From Lysobacterales bacterium (GTDB lineage Bacteria > Pseudomonadota > Gammaproteobacteria > Xanthomonadales > Ahniellaceae), in contig JACPFU010000038.1 in assembly GCA_016182785.1 (NCBI GenBank), positions 1 to 64,000 of the forward strand: a DNA stretch of 64,000 nucleotides, read 5' to 3'. This document shows, piece by piece, positions 46,599 through 55,648 of this stretch. The position numbers were made by a program, and so were the translations under genes. The number at the start of each line of letters is the position of its first letter. The stretch's first letter is position 1. The notes below the pieces were generated by a model, which worked only from the letters and a program-made list of their open reading frames with translations, made no database searches and had not been told where the DNA came from.

Positions 46599-48666
46599 AT
46601 TTCGGGACGATGACTTCGACGCGGTCGCGTCCGAGCCGCTTGGCGCGATACAGCGCCGCGTCCGCATCCCGCAGCGCCAGGTCCAGGTCGATCGGCGCGT
46701 CGACTCCGAGCAGCACCGCACCGACGCTGATCGTCACCGGGATCGATGCGTCCTCCACCACGATCGGCTGGCGATGGATGGCCGCAACCAGTTGCGCCGC
46801 GAGCGCGCGCGCGTAGTCCTCGTCGGGGCCGCGACACGCGACCAGGAACTCCTCGCCACCCCAGCGCCCGAGCAACTCGTCGGCGGCCAGCGAATCGCGC
46901 ATGCGTCGCGCGATCTCGCACAGCACCGCGTCGCCGACGTGGTGGCCGTGGTTGTCGTTGATCGACTTGAAATGGTCGACATCGATCAGCATCAGCGCGC
47001 GCGACGCGCCGTCGCGCCCGCGGTCGAGGAAGCTCGCCAGGCGGCGACCGAGTGCATGCCGGTTCCACAGACCGGTCAGCGCATCGTGGCTGGCCACGCG
47101 CTCCAGTTCGACCGCGTTGCGCTCCAATGCCTCGTGCGCGGCACGCAGCGCGGCGTGCTGGGCCTCGGTTTCGCGGTGGCGGGCGCGGGTCAGCGCGGCG
47201 ACGCGGCCGGCAAAGCGTGCGCGCAGGAAGAACACCACCGCGACGATCGCGACCAATGCGGCAATCGCGCTGAGCCCGATCAGGGTCCAGCGGCTGCGCG
47301 TGAGGTCCAGGGCCTGGATGCGATTGTCCTTCTCCAGCAGCTCGATCGCGGTTCGTTGCCGGTCGGTCTCGAGTCCGGTGATCAGGTCGGCGATGCGGCG
47401 ACTGGCGAGCGCGGTGTCCAGTCCGGCGTCGACGTCTTCGTAGCGCAGGCGCAGCGCGAACGCCGCAGCGGCGTCGCCTTGCGCGAGCAGCACGCGCGAG
47501 AGCAGCTCCAGCGCGTCGCGTTCGAGCACGGCGTCCTTCTGCTGGCGCGCGGCCGCGAGCACTGCCTCGGTCTCGCTGCGCGCCTGCGGCAGCGCCGCCG
47601 CTGCATGCCGCGCCGCGGCCAGGGTCAGACGCTTCTCCAGTTGCGCGCGCGAACCATCGACCCGCAGCGACAGCGCCAGCGATTTCTCCGCGATCGGCAC
47701 CGCGGCCTCCCCCTGCCCGCGCGCGACCAGCACCCGCGCCAGCGTGCGCAACGCCTCGGACTGCGAAGGCAGCCCGCCGCGCGACTCCGCCAACGCGAGC
47801 GCGCCGCGGGCATGGGCCTCGGCCATGCCGAACTCGCCCATCGCCTGCATCGCCTGCGCGCGCAGCGACAGCCCGGTCACGCGCCCGCCGACGGCCTCGG
47901 CCGGCAACGTCGCGAGCATCTCCACCGCCGTCGCGTCGGCCTGCGCGTAGTCGCGCAGGGTCAGGTACAGCCCGGCGATCGCGCGCAGCGTCTGCGCCGC
48001 GTCGCGGCTGCGGCCGGCGGCGCGGAAGATGCCGAGCGCGCGCGAGTGATTCTGGATCGCCTCGAAAAACTGACCGCGGCGTACCTGCAGGCTGGCCAGC
48101 AGATTGCGCGATGCCGCCTCACCGAGATCGTCGCCACGCGCGGCGTCGAGTGCGAGCGCCTGCTCGAAGTAGTCGAGTGCGCGATCGACCTCTCCCGCGC
48201 GTCGTTCGAGGATGCCGAGCGAGCGCAGCAGTCGCGCCTCGGACTGGGTCTTTCCGCGCTTGCCGAGTTCGCGCCGCAACTGCTCGATCAGCGTGCGTGC
48301 CTGGCTCGCTTCGGCGTTGGCGTCGAGCAGCAGCGCGTGCCGCGACACCGCAAGCACGAGCAGATCGTCATCGCCGACCGCGCGCGCCTCGCGTTCGACG
48401 GCGGCAAACAGCTGCATCGCACCGCCCGGGTCCTGCTCGGCATAGGCCTGCGCGGCCAGCACGCGCAACCAGCGCTGCTCGGCCGGGTCGCGGGTCTCCT
48501 GCAGGCGGCGTTCGACTTCGGCGCGCCCGGGGCCCGGTTGCGCACCGATCAGCAGATCCAGCGACTCGAACCAGGCGGGTTCCCCGGCAGCGCAGGCCGC
48601 GCACGCAAACAGCAGCAGCCACGCGGGCAGCGGCCTGGTTCGACGCGGGCGGGCGGTACGGGTCAT
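46597..48666 (-). CDS. TPR-GGDEF diguanylate cyclase
   Basis: The 689-residue protein has a signal-like N-terminus (LPAWLLLFACAACAAGEP) and tetratricopeptide-like repeats to about residue 400. A membrane helix (WTLIGLSAIAALVAIVAVVFF) and a coiled coil lead to a GGDEF domain with RWGGEEF near residue 602. The intact GGEEF and DVDHFKSINDNHGHHVGD motifs predict cyclic-di-GMP synthesis. The layout implies periplasmic TPRs sensing a signal, with a cytoplasmic cyclase. No EAL domain is present. Confidence 0.92.
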   Translation of the reverse strand: MTRTARPRRTRPLPAWLLLFACAACAAGEPAWFESLDLLIGAQPGPGRAEVERRLQETRDPAEQRWLRVLAAQAYAEQDPGGAMQLFAAVEREARAVGDDDLLVLAVSRHALLLDANAEASQARTLIEQLRRELGKRGKTQSEARLLRSLGILERRAGEVDRALDYFEQALALDAARGDDLGEAASRNLLASLQVRRGQFFEAIQNHSRALGIFRAAGRSRDAAQTLRAIAGLYLTLRDYAQADATAVEMLATLPAEAVGGRVTGLSLRAQAMQAMGEFGMAEAHARGALALAESRGGLPSQSEALRTLARVLVARGQGEAAVPIAEKSLALSLRVDGSRAQLEKRLTLAAARHAAAALPQARSETEAVLAAARQQKDAVLERDALELLSRVLLAQGDAAAAFALRLRYEDVDAGLDTALASRRIADLITGLETDRQRTAIELLEKDNRIQALDLTRSRWTLIGLSAIAALVAIVAVVFFLRARFAGRVAALTRARHRETEAQHAALRAAHEALERNAVELERVASHDALTGLWNRHALGRRLASFLDRGRDGASRALMLIDVDHFKSINDNHGHHVGDAVLCEIARRMRDSLAADELLGRWGGEEFLVACRGPDEDYARALAAQLVAAIHRQPIVVEDASIPVTISVGAVLLGVDAPIDLDLALRDADAALYRAKRLGRDRVEVIVPK

Positions 48667-48703
48667 GCGCCGAATCTAGCAAGGCCGGCGTCGGCGAACG
48701 CAC

Positions 48704-48736
48704 AAAAAAAGACACCGGGATCGCTCCCGGTGTCTT
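48704..48736 (-). terminator. Intrinsic terminator of the cold-shock gene
   Basis: On the minus strand GACACCGGGA and TCCCGGTGTC flank a short loop and are followed by TTTTTTT. It lies 26 bases downstream of the csp stop and is a strong rho-independent terminator. In the opposite sense AAGACACC may also stop antisense transcription. Confidence 0.9.
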
Positions 48737-48761
48737 TGGCATCAACCGTTGCGGGTTGAAA

Positions 48762-48974
48762 TCAGACCGGCGTGACCTGATCGGCCTGCAGGCCCTTCTG
48801 GCCCTGCACGACCTTGAAGCTCACCTTCTGGCCTTCCTGGAGGGTCTTGAAACCCGTGCCCTGGATGGCGCGGAAGTGAACGAACACGTCCGGGCCGCTG
48901 TCGCGGGCGATGAAGCCGAAGCCCTTGGCTTCGTTGAACCACTTGACGGTACCTACCTGACGATCTGCTGACAT
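48762..48974 (-). CDS. CspA-family cold-shock protein
   Basis: The 70-residue OB-fold protein has RNP1 KGFGFIAR and RNP2 DVFVHF, with the start [23 protein letters not shown] lies upstream of the ATG at 48974. CspA proteins bind single-stranded RNA and act as RNA chaperones or antiterminators. It is monocistronic with its own strong terminator and a long upstream gap compatible with a regulated 5' leader. Cold induction cannot be confirmed from sequence. Confidence 0.95.
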   Translation of the reverse strand: MSADRQVGTVKWFNEAKGFGFIARDSGPDVFVHFRAIQGTGFKTLQEGQKVSFKVVQGQKGLQADQVTPV

Positions 48975-49301
48975 TGCTGTAACTCCAATTTCCGAAGATT
49001 TAGACCAGGTGATCAAAAAGGACCACCGACTTGCTGGAAATGCCCAAAACCGAGGGCGATTCGTCATGCAGATCATGGATCAGACTAGGCGAAGCGGCCG
49101 CTGGGCGGACCCCGTTTCCGGGACTCCGAACACACACAGCGGCGGCACCCTAGCACGAAAGTGCGGGCAATGGTGCAGTCGCGAAAAAATCGGTGACCGG
49201 AGCTCCCGGCGCCGCAACGTCGCTTGCCGACGCGCAGCGCCCCCTTTTCAGATTGCAGGAGACGGCGCACCATCACGATCCCGACAGACGAGGAGGTTCC
49301 C
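48975..49301. other. Divergent intergenic region between csp and the TerB gene
   Basis: These 327 bases contain no convincing gene. On the minus strand the csp side could hold a long 5' leader; a TTGCCC and a TAGGGT near 49150-49170 are present but have non-canonical spacing. On the plus strand only GAGGAGG just upstream of the TerB start is clear. Confidence 0.4.
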
Positions 49302-49772
49302 ATGGCAAGTGGACTGTTGAAGGACATCCGGTTGGCGCTCGGCGAGATCTTCTCGGGCGGCAAGATCGACGAGAACCAGCAGGTCACGCTGCAGGTGGTG
49401 TTCGGACTGCTCGGCTACCTGGCACGCGCCGATTCGATCGTCACCGACGACGAGGCGGCGTTCCTCAATAACCTGATGGACGAGATGCACCTGTCGATCT
49501 CGGCGCGCAAGATCGCGCTGGAGGCGATGAACCGCGGCAAGGCCCGCCAGATCGACATCGGCGTGGAGCTGGAGCGGTTCCTGTCGGTACATCCGGCGGG
49601 CTCGCCCGAAGTCGGCCGGTTGTACGAGACGCTGCTCAAGCTGGCCGGCTCCGACGGCCGGGTGCGGCCGCGTGAGCGCGAGTTCCTGGAGCAGGTGACG
49701 TCCGGGCTCGGCTTCACCCCGGACATCCTCGAATCGCGCCTGGCCGCGATGGAACGCCGCCCGGTCGCATGA
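49302..49772 (+). CDS. TerB-like protein
   Basis: The 156-residue protein has the all-helical TerB/DjlA N-domain pattern, with two acidic metal-binding-like repeats: ARADSIVTDDEAAFLNNLM and AGSDGRVRPREREFLEQV. The first 30 residues (MASGLLKDIRLALGEIFSGG) may form an amphipathic helix. TerB relatives bind metal and are linked to tellurite or stress responses, but function here is unproven. GAGGAGG is 6 bases upstream. Its stop overlaps the Rieske gene start by 4 bases. Confidence 0.82.
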   Translation: MASGLLKDIRLALGEIFSGGKIDENQQVTLQVVFGLLGYLARADSIVTDDEAAFLNNLMDEMHLSISARKIALEAMNRGKARQIDIGVELERFLSVHPAGSPEVGRLYETLLKLAGSDGRVRPREREFLEQVTSGLGFTPDILESRLAAMERRPVA

Positions 49773-50839
49773 CCACGGCCGCAGACGTCCAGCCGCAGTC
49801 GCTCGCGACCAGCACCGCGCTGGCCGCACGCTTCTACGTCGAGCCGGACGTCGCCGAACTGGAGCGCACCGCGATCCTGGCGCGCAACTGGCAGCTGGTT
49901 GCCTCGGTGTCGCGGCTCGCGGCGAGTGGCGACCATGTCGTTGCCGAGATCGCCGGCGTGCCGATCCTGGTCGTGCGCGCAGACGACGGCAGCCTGCGCG
50001 GTTTCGTCAATGCCTGCCGCCACCGCGGCGGGCCGCTCGCCACCTGCGACGGCCGCGGCGCGCGCCATCTGCGCTGTCACTACCACGGCTGGACCTACGG
50101 CCTCGACGGCGTGCTGCGAGCGGCCACCGAGATGCAGGACGCGCAAGCCTTCGAGCCCGGCGCCATCCACTTGGCCGCGGTCGCGGTCGATACCTGGCGC
50201 GGGCTGGTGTTCGCCGCGCTCGATCCGCAGATCACGCTCGCCGAGCTCATGGCCGGCAGCGAGGAAATCCTCGGCACCCGCGATTTCTCCGACTACCGCT
50301 TCGAGCGCAGCGTGCCGTATGCGGTCGCATGCAACTGGAAGGTGTATGCGGACAACTACCTCGAGGGTTACCACGTACCGCACGTGCACCCGGTGCTGAA
50401 CCGGCTGCTCGACTACCGCAGCTACATCACCGCGACCGCGCGCTGGCATTCGCTGCAATACAGCCCGATCGAGGGCGCCGGCAATTTCTACGGCGACGGC
50501 ATGGCGCTGTACTTCTTCCTGTGGCCGAACCTGATGCTGAACATCCTGCCGAACCGGCTGCAGACCAACCGCATCGTGCCGCTGGCCCCCGATCGCTGCC
50601 GCGTCGACTTCGACTTCTACTACCCGGCCGATACCTCGCCGGAAGCCCTGCGCCGCCACGAGCAGGACCAGCGCTTCAGCGACGAGGTGCAGGCGGAAGA
50701 CGCCGACATCTGCGCCCACGTCCAGCGCGCGCTCGCCAGTGGGCGCTATCTGCCGGGCCGGCTGAATCCGAAGCGCGAGAACGCGCTGTTCCATTTCCAC
50801 GAACTGCTGCGCGACGCCTATCGCGCAGCCCGAACCTGA
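49769..50839 (+). CDS. Rieske non-heme iron oxygenase, alpha-subunit type
   Basis: The 356-residue protein has the Rieske [2Fe-2S] ligands C-x-H in ACRHRGGPL (about 82-84) and C-x2-H in RCHYHGWTYG (about 102-105). The SRPBCC catalytic domain carries the mononuclear iron motif DNYLEGYHVPHVHP near 193. The aromatic-ring/quaternary-amine oxygenase family fits, with a choline-monooxygenase-like flavour. No reductase or beta subunit is adjacent and the substrate is unknown. It sits between the TerB-like and the 515-residue membrane protein genes. Confidence 0.9.
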   Translation: MTTAADVQPQSLATSTALAARFYVEPDVAELERTAILARNWQLVASVSRLAASGDHVVAEIAGVPILVVRADDGSLRGFVNACRHRGGPLATCDGRGARHLRCHYHGWTYGLDGVLRAATEMQDAQAFEPGAIHLAAVAVDTWRGLVFAALDPQITLAELMAGSEEILGTRDFSDYRFERSVPYAVACNWKVYADNYLEGYHVPHVHPVLNRLLDYRSYITATARWHSLQYSPIEGAGNFYGDGMALYFFLWPNLMLNILPNRLQTNRIVPLAPDRCRVDFDFYYPADTSPEALRRHEQDQRFSDEVQAEDADICAHVQRALASGRYLPGRLNPKRENALFHFHELLRDAYRAART

Positions 50840-50852
50840 TCCAGGAGTCCCG

Positions 50853-52400
50853 GTGTCGAAATCCATTGCTGGCTGGCCTTGGTGGGCCAAGGCCGTCGTC
50901 CTGCTCGTTGGCCTCGGCGGTTTTGCCTACGTGCGCATCCGCGGCGTCGCCTCGGACGCGATGCAATCCCTGAACCTGATCGGCTGGGCCAGTTTCGACG
51001 GCACCTTCGTCGACTGGAACGGTGACATCGGCGCGCGCAACGTCCGCATCTGGCCCTGGGAAGGCGATCCCGAGACCGACGCGGTCACTGTGCAGCGGCT
51101 GGTCATCGACACCCCCGGCTGGGGCTGGGTGCTGAAGTCGGCGTTCTCCTTCGGTGCGCCAAGCGGCCTGCTGAAGAGCCGCGCCGCGCGCTGGGCAGCA
51201 CGCGCCGCGGAGCAGGCGAGCGAAGATTCTCCGCTGGAGGACATTCCGGCGATGCCGCGCATCCATGCACGGTTCGAGGGCGTGGTGTTTTCCGACTACG
51301 CGCACCAGTACGTCTGGGAGGATGACGTGCATGGCCTGGCGTCCGGTTCGGTGTTCGAGAGCGAGGGCTGCGACCAGGACCTGTACTGGACCGAGGACGA
51401 ACTCGGCGCGCAACTGGATGTGCCGACCCGCGGCGTCGACCTGGAGCTCGATCTGAACGCCAGCGGTGCCGAGAGCATCGCGATGAGCCTGGCGTTGACC
51501 GCGCCCGGGCGTTCGTCGTGGCGTTACGAGGCCGACTGGCAGGCGGCGCACGACGGCAACCTGGTGCTGGTCGACTGGCAGGAAGCGAAGCTGCGCAGCG
51601 AACGCTGGACGGTGCAGGACGACGGTTTCGTCGCGGCCCGCAACGCCTATTGCGCGAAGCGCGAGCAGTTGACCGAAGCGCAGTTCATCGACCGCCACAT
51701 CGACTACGTGCAGCGTCGTCTGCTGCACTGGGGGCTGTTTGCCGACCCGTCGCTGGTGTCCGCCTACCGCAGCTTCGCCAGCGGCGGCGGCAGCCTCACC
51801 TACGAGGCGCGTCCGGCCGATGCGGTGTCGCTGACCAAGCTCGCCAGCTACTCGGGCAGCGACATGCTGTGGATGTTGAACGCGAACCTGCGCCTGAACG
51901 AGGAGAAGGCGCTGCCGCTCAAGCTGCATTTCGTCAGCGAAGTCCCCTACCCCGATGGCGAGGAAATCGAGAACGCGGCGCAGATCCGCGAGATCGTGGC
52001 CGCCGCGCAAGCAGCGTTGCCGGCCGATGCGCAGGCCGTCGCGGTCGCCGAGGAGCCGCTGCAGACGCCAAGCCCGGCAGTGCCGACCATGGTCGTCAGT
52101 GCCGAGTCGACGATGATCGGCGTCGACGGCCAGGTGCCCACCGCCGAGCGGCCGGTGATCGAGGAAGTGAGCTACGACGACCTGGCGCTGATGGTCGGCG
52201 AGCGCGTGATCATCCGCACCACGATGAGTTCGACGCGCGAAGGCGAACTCAAGTCGTTCAATCGTGCCGGGCTGCGCATCGCGCTGCGCAACCGTCCGGG
52301 CATGGAACTCGAAGTGCCGAAGGATACCGTGGCCTCGGTGCAGGTGGTCTGGACCAAGGCGCAGACCGCGGCGGCCTCCGCGGCCGCGGGCAAGAAGTAG
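50853..52400 (+). CDS. Membrane-anchored protein with AsmA-like N-part and Sm-like C-part
   Basis: The GTG start follows CCAGGAG. The 515-residue protein has one N-terminal helix (WWAKAVVLLVGLGGFAYVRI). The segment FDGTFVDWNGDIGARNVRIWP, then VTVQRLVIDTPGW, resembles AsmA/DUF748 beta-repeats. The C-terminus has an alanine-rich linker and a beta-rich domain GERVIIRTTMSSTREGELKS followed by LRIALRNRPGMELEVPKD, patterned like a small Sm-type barrel. No family recognised with certainty. It ends the TerB-Rieske operon, 13 bases downstream of the oxygenase. Confidence 0.75.
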   Translation: MSKSIAGWPWWAKAVVLLVGLGGFAYVRIRGVASDAMQSLNLIGWASFDGTFVDWNGDIGARNVRIWPWEGDPETDAVTVQRLVIDTPGWGWVLKSAFSFGAPSGLLKSRAARWAARAAEQASEDSPLEDIPAMPRIHARFEGVVFSDYAHQYVWEDDVHGLASGSVFESEGCDQDLYWTEDELGAQLDVPTRGVDLELDLNASGAESIAMSLALTAPGRSSWRYEADWQAAHDGNLVLVDWQEAKLRSERWTVQDDGFVAARNAYCAKREQLTEAQFIDRHIDYVQRRLLHWGLFADPSLVSAYRSFASGGGSLTYEARPADAVSLTKLASYSGSDMLWMLNANLRLNEEKALPLKLHFVSEVPYPDGEEIENAAQIREIVAAAQAALPADAQAVAVAEEPLQTPSPAVPTMVVSAESTMIGVDGQVPTAERPVIEEVSYDDLALMVGERVIIRTTMSSTREGELKSFNRAGLRIALRNRPGMELEVPKDTVASVQVVWTKAQTAAASAAAGKK

Positions 52401-52417
52401 CGCGAACGCCGACGCGG

Positions 52418-53230
52418 TTACTCGAAGCCGTCGCTGAACAGCTCGTCGGGGAGCGTCGAGAAGGTGTCGAAGTCGACATTGATCGCGGTCGCGCCGCCGT
52501 CTTGCACGCGCACGAAGTTCGAGTAGCCGAAGAAGGTGCCGGAGAGCACGTTGGCGCTGTCGGTCGCGGACACCGTGATCGAGCCGCCGCCGCTGATGTC
52601 GACCAGCGTCGCGGTCACGGCCAATGCCGCGCCGACCGGTGTGCCGCTGAGGTTGAGCCAGTAGACATTGCCCGGAACCGCGACCAGCGTTCCCGCGGAC
52701 AATGCGCCGCCGAGACCGTCGCCGAAGAACGTGTTCTTCTCGGTCAGGTACAGCTTTCCGGTCGGGCGACCGGTGGTGCCGTCGAGGTAGTACGCGAGCT
52801 CATAGCGGTCGGCGCCGGACGCGGCGTAGCTGCCGTCGCTGGCGCGCGCGGCCAGGCCGACAAACGCAGTTCCGCTCGGATCGACGCTGGTCGCGACCAG
52901 GCTGTCGATGCGGAACAAGGTCGAGATCGAGAACGCGCTGCCGGCGAGGTCGGTGAGTTCGATCGCCGCCGACGACGCCTTGCCGGCAGCGAAGCCGATG
53001 CCCGCGACGCTCACGCTGATCGCGTTCTCGTAGCCCTTGCCGGAAAAACTCGGCGCGGCGACGATCCAGTCCGCGGTCGCGACCTCGCCGAAGTTGGTCA
53101 CCGCGGTGTCACCAGGCGGGTAACTCTCGAAATCCTCGACATAGGGTGTGGTCGCGGCACGCACCGGCAGCAGGCCGAGTGCGCAGACGCCGCCGAGGGC
53201 AATGGTGCGGAGCAGTCGCACGGGCTTCAT
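52418..53230 (-). CDS. Exported protein with C-terminal LFSDGFE motif
   Basis: The 270-residue protein has a signal peptide (MKPVRLLRTIALGGVCALGLLPVRA), then VEDFESYPPGDTAVTNFGE, a jelly-roll/concanavalin-like opening often seen in secreted proteins. The body is glycine/serine/aspartate-rich beta structure. It ends LPDELFSDGFE. No catalytic residues are apparent. It is monocistronic and converges on the 515-residue protein gene. Confidence 0.8.
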   Translation of the reverse strand: MKPVRLLRTIALGGVCALGLLPVRAATTPYVEDFESYPPGDTAVTNFGEVATADWIVAAPSFSGKGYENAISVSVAGIGFAAGKASSAAIELTDLAGSAFSISTLFRIDSLVATSVDPSGTAFVGLAARASDGSYAASGADRYELAYYLDGTTGRPTGKLYLTEKNTFFGDGLGGALSAGTLVAVPGNVYWLNLSGTPVGAALAVTATLVDISGGGSITVSATDSANVLSGTFFGYSNFVRVQDGGATAINVDFDTFSTLPDELFSDGFE

Positions 53231-53360
53231 GGAGCCTCCTGCCGCGGATGGAGCCGGTTCCGCCGGCAGGGAACGCTCCGGCGGCGACTCCTGGCCGACG
53301 CGAATCCGGCGGAGTCGCCCGCAGTATAGGTTCGCTGGCAAGGGGGCCTGCCCCCGAGGC

Positions 53361-53843
53361 TCAGCCGAGCAGCGCGACCAGGTCCTTCTCGATCTTCTCG
53401 GGCGCGTCGGTCGGCGCGTAGCGCTTGACCACCTTGCCGGCGCGGTCGACCAGGAACTTGCTGAAGTTCCACTTGATCGCATCGAGCCCGAGGAAGCCGG
53501 ACTTCTGCGACTTCAGCCACTGCCACAGCGGATGCGCGTTGGCGCCATTCACCTCGACCTTGGCGAACATCGGGAAGCTGACCTCGTAGCTCAACGCGCA
53601 GAAGTTCTTGATCTCCTCGGCGTCGCCCGGTTCCTGGTGCCCGAACTGGTCGCAGGGAAAGCCGAGCACGACCAGGCCCTGCTCGCGATACTTGCGCCAC
53701 AGCGCTTCCAGACCGGTGTATTGCGGCGTGAACCCGCACTTGGAGGCGACGTTGACGATCAGCATCACCTTGCCCTTGTAGGTGGACAGCTTCACGTCGC
53801 GGCCGTCGAGGTCCTGCGCGCTGAACTCGTGAATCGTGGTCAT
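53361..53843 (-). CDS. Glutathione peroxidase family protein
   Basis: The 160-residue protein has the peroxidatic Cys36 in NVASKCGFTPQYTGLEAL, followed by GFPCDQFGHQEPG with the active-site glutamine, and KWNFSKFLVD with the tryptophan/asparagine. Cysteine replaces selenocysteine, as usual in bacteria. Such enzymes reduce peroxides with thioredoxin or glutathione. The start at 53843 matches the family N-terminus; the upstream frame does not. Confidence 0.95.
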   Translation of the reverse strand: MTTIHEFSAQDLDGRDVKLSTYKGKVMLIVNVASKCGFTPQYTGLEALWRKYREQGLVVLGFPCDQFGHQEPGDAEEIKNFCALSYEVSFPMFAKVEVNGANAHPLWQWLKSQKSGFLGLDAIKWNFSKFLVDRAGKVVKRYAPTDAPEKIEKDLVALLG

Positions 53844-53918
53844 GGTCAAGCCTCGGGCGATGGAATTGGGCCGCAGCCTAGCGTGCGCCGCGTGCACGGG
53901 GCATCAACTGCAGACGAC

Positions 53919-55433
53919 TCAGGCCACGACCACCGGGATCTTGCCGATGCGCGCCTGCCACTCGCGCGGACCGGTCTGGTGCACCGAGGTGCCCTTGCTG
54001 TCGACCGCAACGGTGACCGGCATATCGCGCACCTCGAACTCGTAGATCGCTTCCATGCCAAGGTCGGCGAAGGCGAGCACACGCGCGGCCTTGATCGCCT
54101 TCGACACCAGGTAGGCGGCGCCGCCGACCGCCATCAGGTAGATCGCGCCGTTGTCCTTGATCGCGCTGATCGCCTCGGGGCCGCGCTCGGACTTGCCGAC
54201 CATGCCGAGCAGTCCGGTCGACTCGAGCAGCTGGCGGGTGAACTTGTCCATGCGCGTGGCGGTGGTCGGGCCGGCGGGCCCGACGACTTCATCGCGCACC
54301 GGATCGACCGGACCGACGTAGTAGATGAAGCGGTTGCGGAAGTCGACCGGCATCGGCTCGCCCTTGTCGAGCATGTCGATCAGGCGCTTGTGCGCAGCGT
54401 CGCGCCCGGTCAGCAGCTTGCCGCTGAGCAGGATCACGTCGCCCGGCTGCCAGCTCGCGACCTCCTCGCGGGTGATGGTGTCGAGGTTGACGCGCCGCCC
54501 CTTGGATGCGTCGTAGGTGAGTTTCGGCCAGGCGTCGAGGGACGGCGGATCGAGCATGACCGGGCCGGAACCATCGAGCGTGAAATGGGCATGCCGAGTC
54601 GCCGCGCAGTTCGGGATCATCGCGACCGGCAGGTTGGCGGCGTGGGTCGGGTAGTCGCGCACCTTCACGTCGAGCACGGTGGTCAGGCCGCCGAGGCCTT
54701 GCGCGCCGATGCCGAGTGCATTGACCTTCTCGTACAGCTCGATGCGCAACTCTTCGGCGCGATTCTTCGCACCACGCGCGATCAGCTCCTGGATGTCGAT
54801 CGGCTCCATCAGCGCTTCCTTGGCGAGCAGCATCGCCTTCTCGGCGGTGCCGCCGATGCCGATGCCGAGCATGCCCGGCGGGCACCAGCCGGCGCCCATG
54901 GTCGGCACGGTCTTCAGCACCCAGTCGACGATCGAATCGGACGGATTCAACATCGCGAACTTCGACTTCGCCTCGGAACCGCCGCCCTTGGCGGCGACGG
55001 TCACGTCGAGCGTGTCGCCGGGCACGATCTTGACGTTGACGACGGCGGGCGTGTTGTCGCGGGTGTTGGTGCGCTTGCCCGCGGGGTCGGCGAGTACCGA
55101 CGCGCGCAGCTTGTTGTCCGGGTGGTTGTAGGCGCGGCGCACGCCCTCGTTGACCATGTCCTCGACCGACAGCGTGGCGTCCCAGCGCACATTCATGCCC
55201 ACTTCCAGGAACACGGTGACGATGCCGGTGTCCTGGCAGATCGGTCGATGCCCTTCCGCACACAGGCGCGAATTGATCAGGATCTGCGCAATCGCATCCT
55301 TCGCCGCCGCCGACTGCTCGCGCTCGTACGCCGCCGCGAGGTTCTCGATGTAGTCGACCGGGTGGTAGTAGCTGATGTACTGCAACGCGTCGGCAACCGA
55401 CTGGATGAAGTGTTCCTGCTGGATCGTGGTCAC
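53919..55433 (-). CDS. fumA: Class I (iron-sulfur) fumarate hydratase
   Basis: The enzyme interconverts fumarate and malate. The 504-residue protein has the N-terminal alpha domain with CAEGHRPICQDTGIVTVFLE and AMLNPSDSIVDWVLKTVPTMGAG. The NCAATRHAHFTLDGSGP segment follows, and the C-terminal beta domain has GPTTATRMDKFTRQLLESTG. Conserved cysteines for a [4Fe-4S] cluster are present. Length agrees with class I enzymes. It is separate from the sdh operon. Confidence 0.93.
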   Translation of the reverse strand: MTTIQQEHFIQSVADALQYISYYHPVDYIENLAAAYEREQSAAAKDAIAQILINSRLCAEGHRPICQDTGIVTVFLEVGMNVRWDATLSVEDMVNEGVRRAYNHPDNKLRASVLADPAGKRTNTRDNTPAVVNVKIVPGDTLDVTVAAKGGGSEAKSKFAMLNPSDSIVDWVLKTVPTMGAGWCPPGMLGIGIGGTAEKAMLLAKEALMEPIDIQELIARGAKNRAEELRIELYEKVNALGIGAQGLGGLTTVLDVKVRDYPTHAANLPVAMIPNCAATRHAHFTLDGSGPVMLDPPSLDAWPKLTYDASKGRRVNLDTITREEVASWQPGDVILLSGKLLTGRDAAHKRLIDMLDKGEPMPVDFRNRFIYYVGPVDPVRDEVVGPAGPTTATRMDKFTRQLLESTGLLGMVGKSERGPEAISAIKDNGAIYLMAVGGAAYLVSKAIKAARVLAFADLGMEAIYEFEVRDMPVTVAVDSKGTSVHQTGPREWQARIGKIPVVVA

Positions 55434-55648
55434 GGGGCGGTCCGTTCAGAGAAAGGCGCGATTTTACGCACGCCGGGGTGCAGCGACCATGTGCAGCCGA
55501 TGTTCAACCATGCGCCGTGCATCGTGCGGACCCGGAAGTCGCGGCGGTCGCAGGCGGATTTGCAACTGCGCGTCACCCCCGCGAGTCGGGGGGCCAATCG
55601 CGCTGGTCCGGCGAATACGATGCTGCTCCCACCGAAGGAAGACGCCCG
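55434..55648. other. Intergenic region between fumarase and the FG-GAP gene
   Basis: These 215 bases hold no clear gene. The CACCCCCGCGAGTCGGGGG palindrome at about 55573-55591 could be a degenerate REP sequence; no promoter was convincing. Confidence 0.4.

Noticed and set aside
49100..49200. csp promoter from TTGCCC and TAGGGT
   Set aside because: The spacing is about 12 bases, far from the sigma-70 optimum; no better pair stood out.
55573..55595. GC-rich palindrome as a REP element
   Set aside because: Only one imperfect copy in the window; without a genome count it cannot be distinguished from chance.
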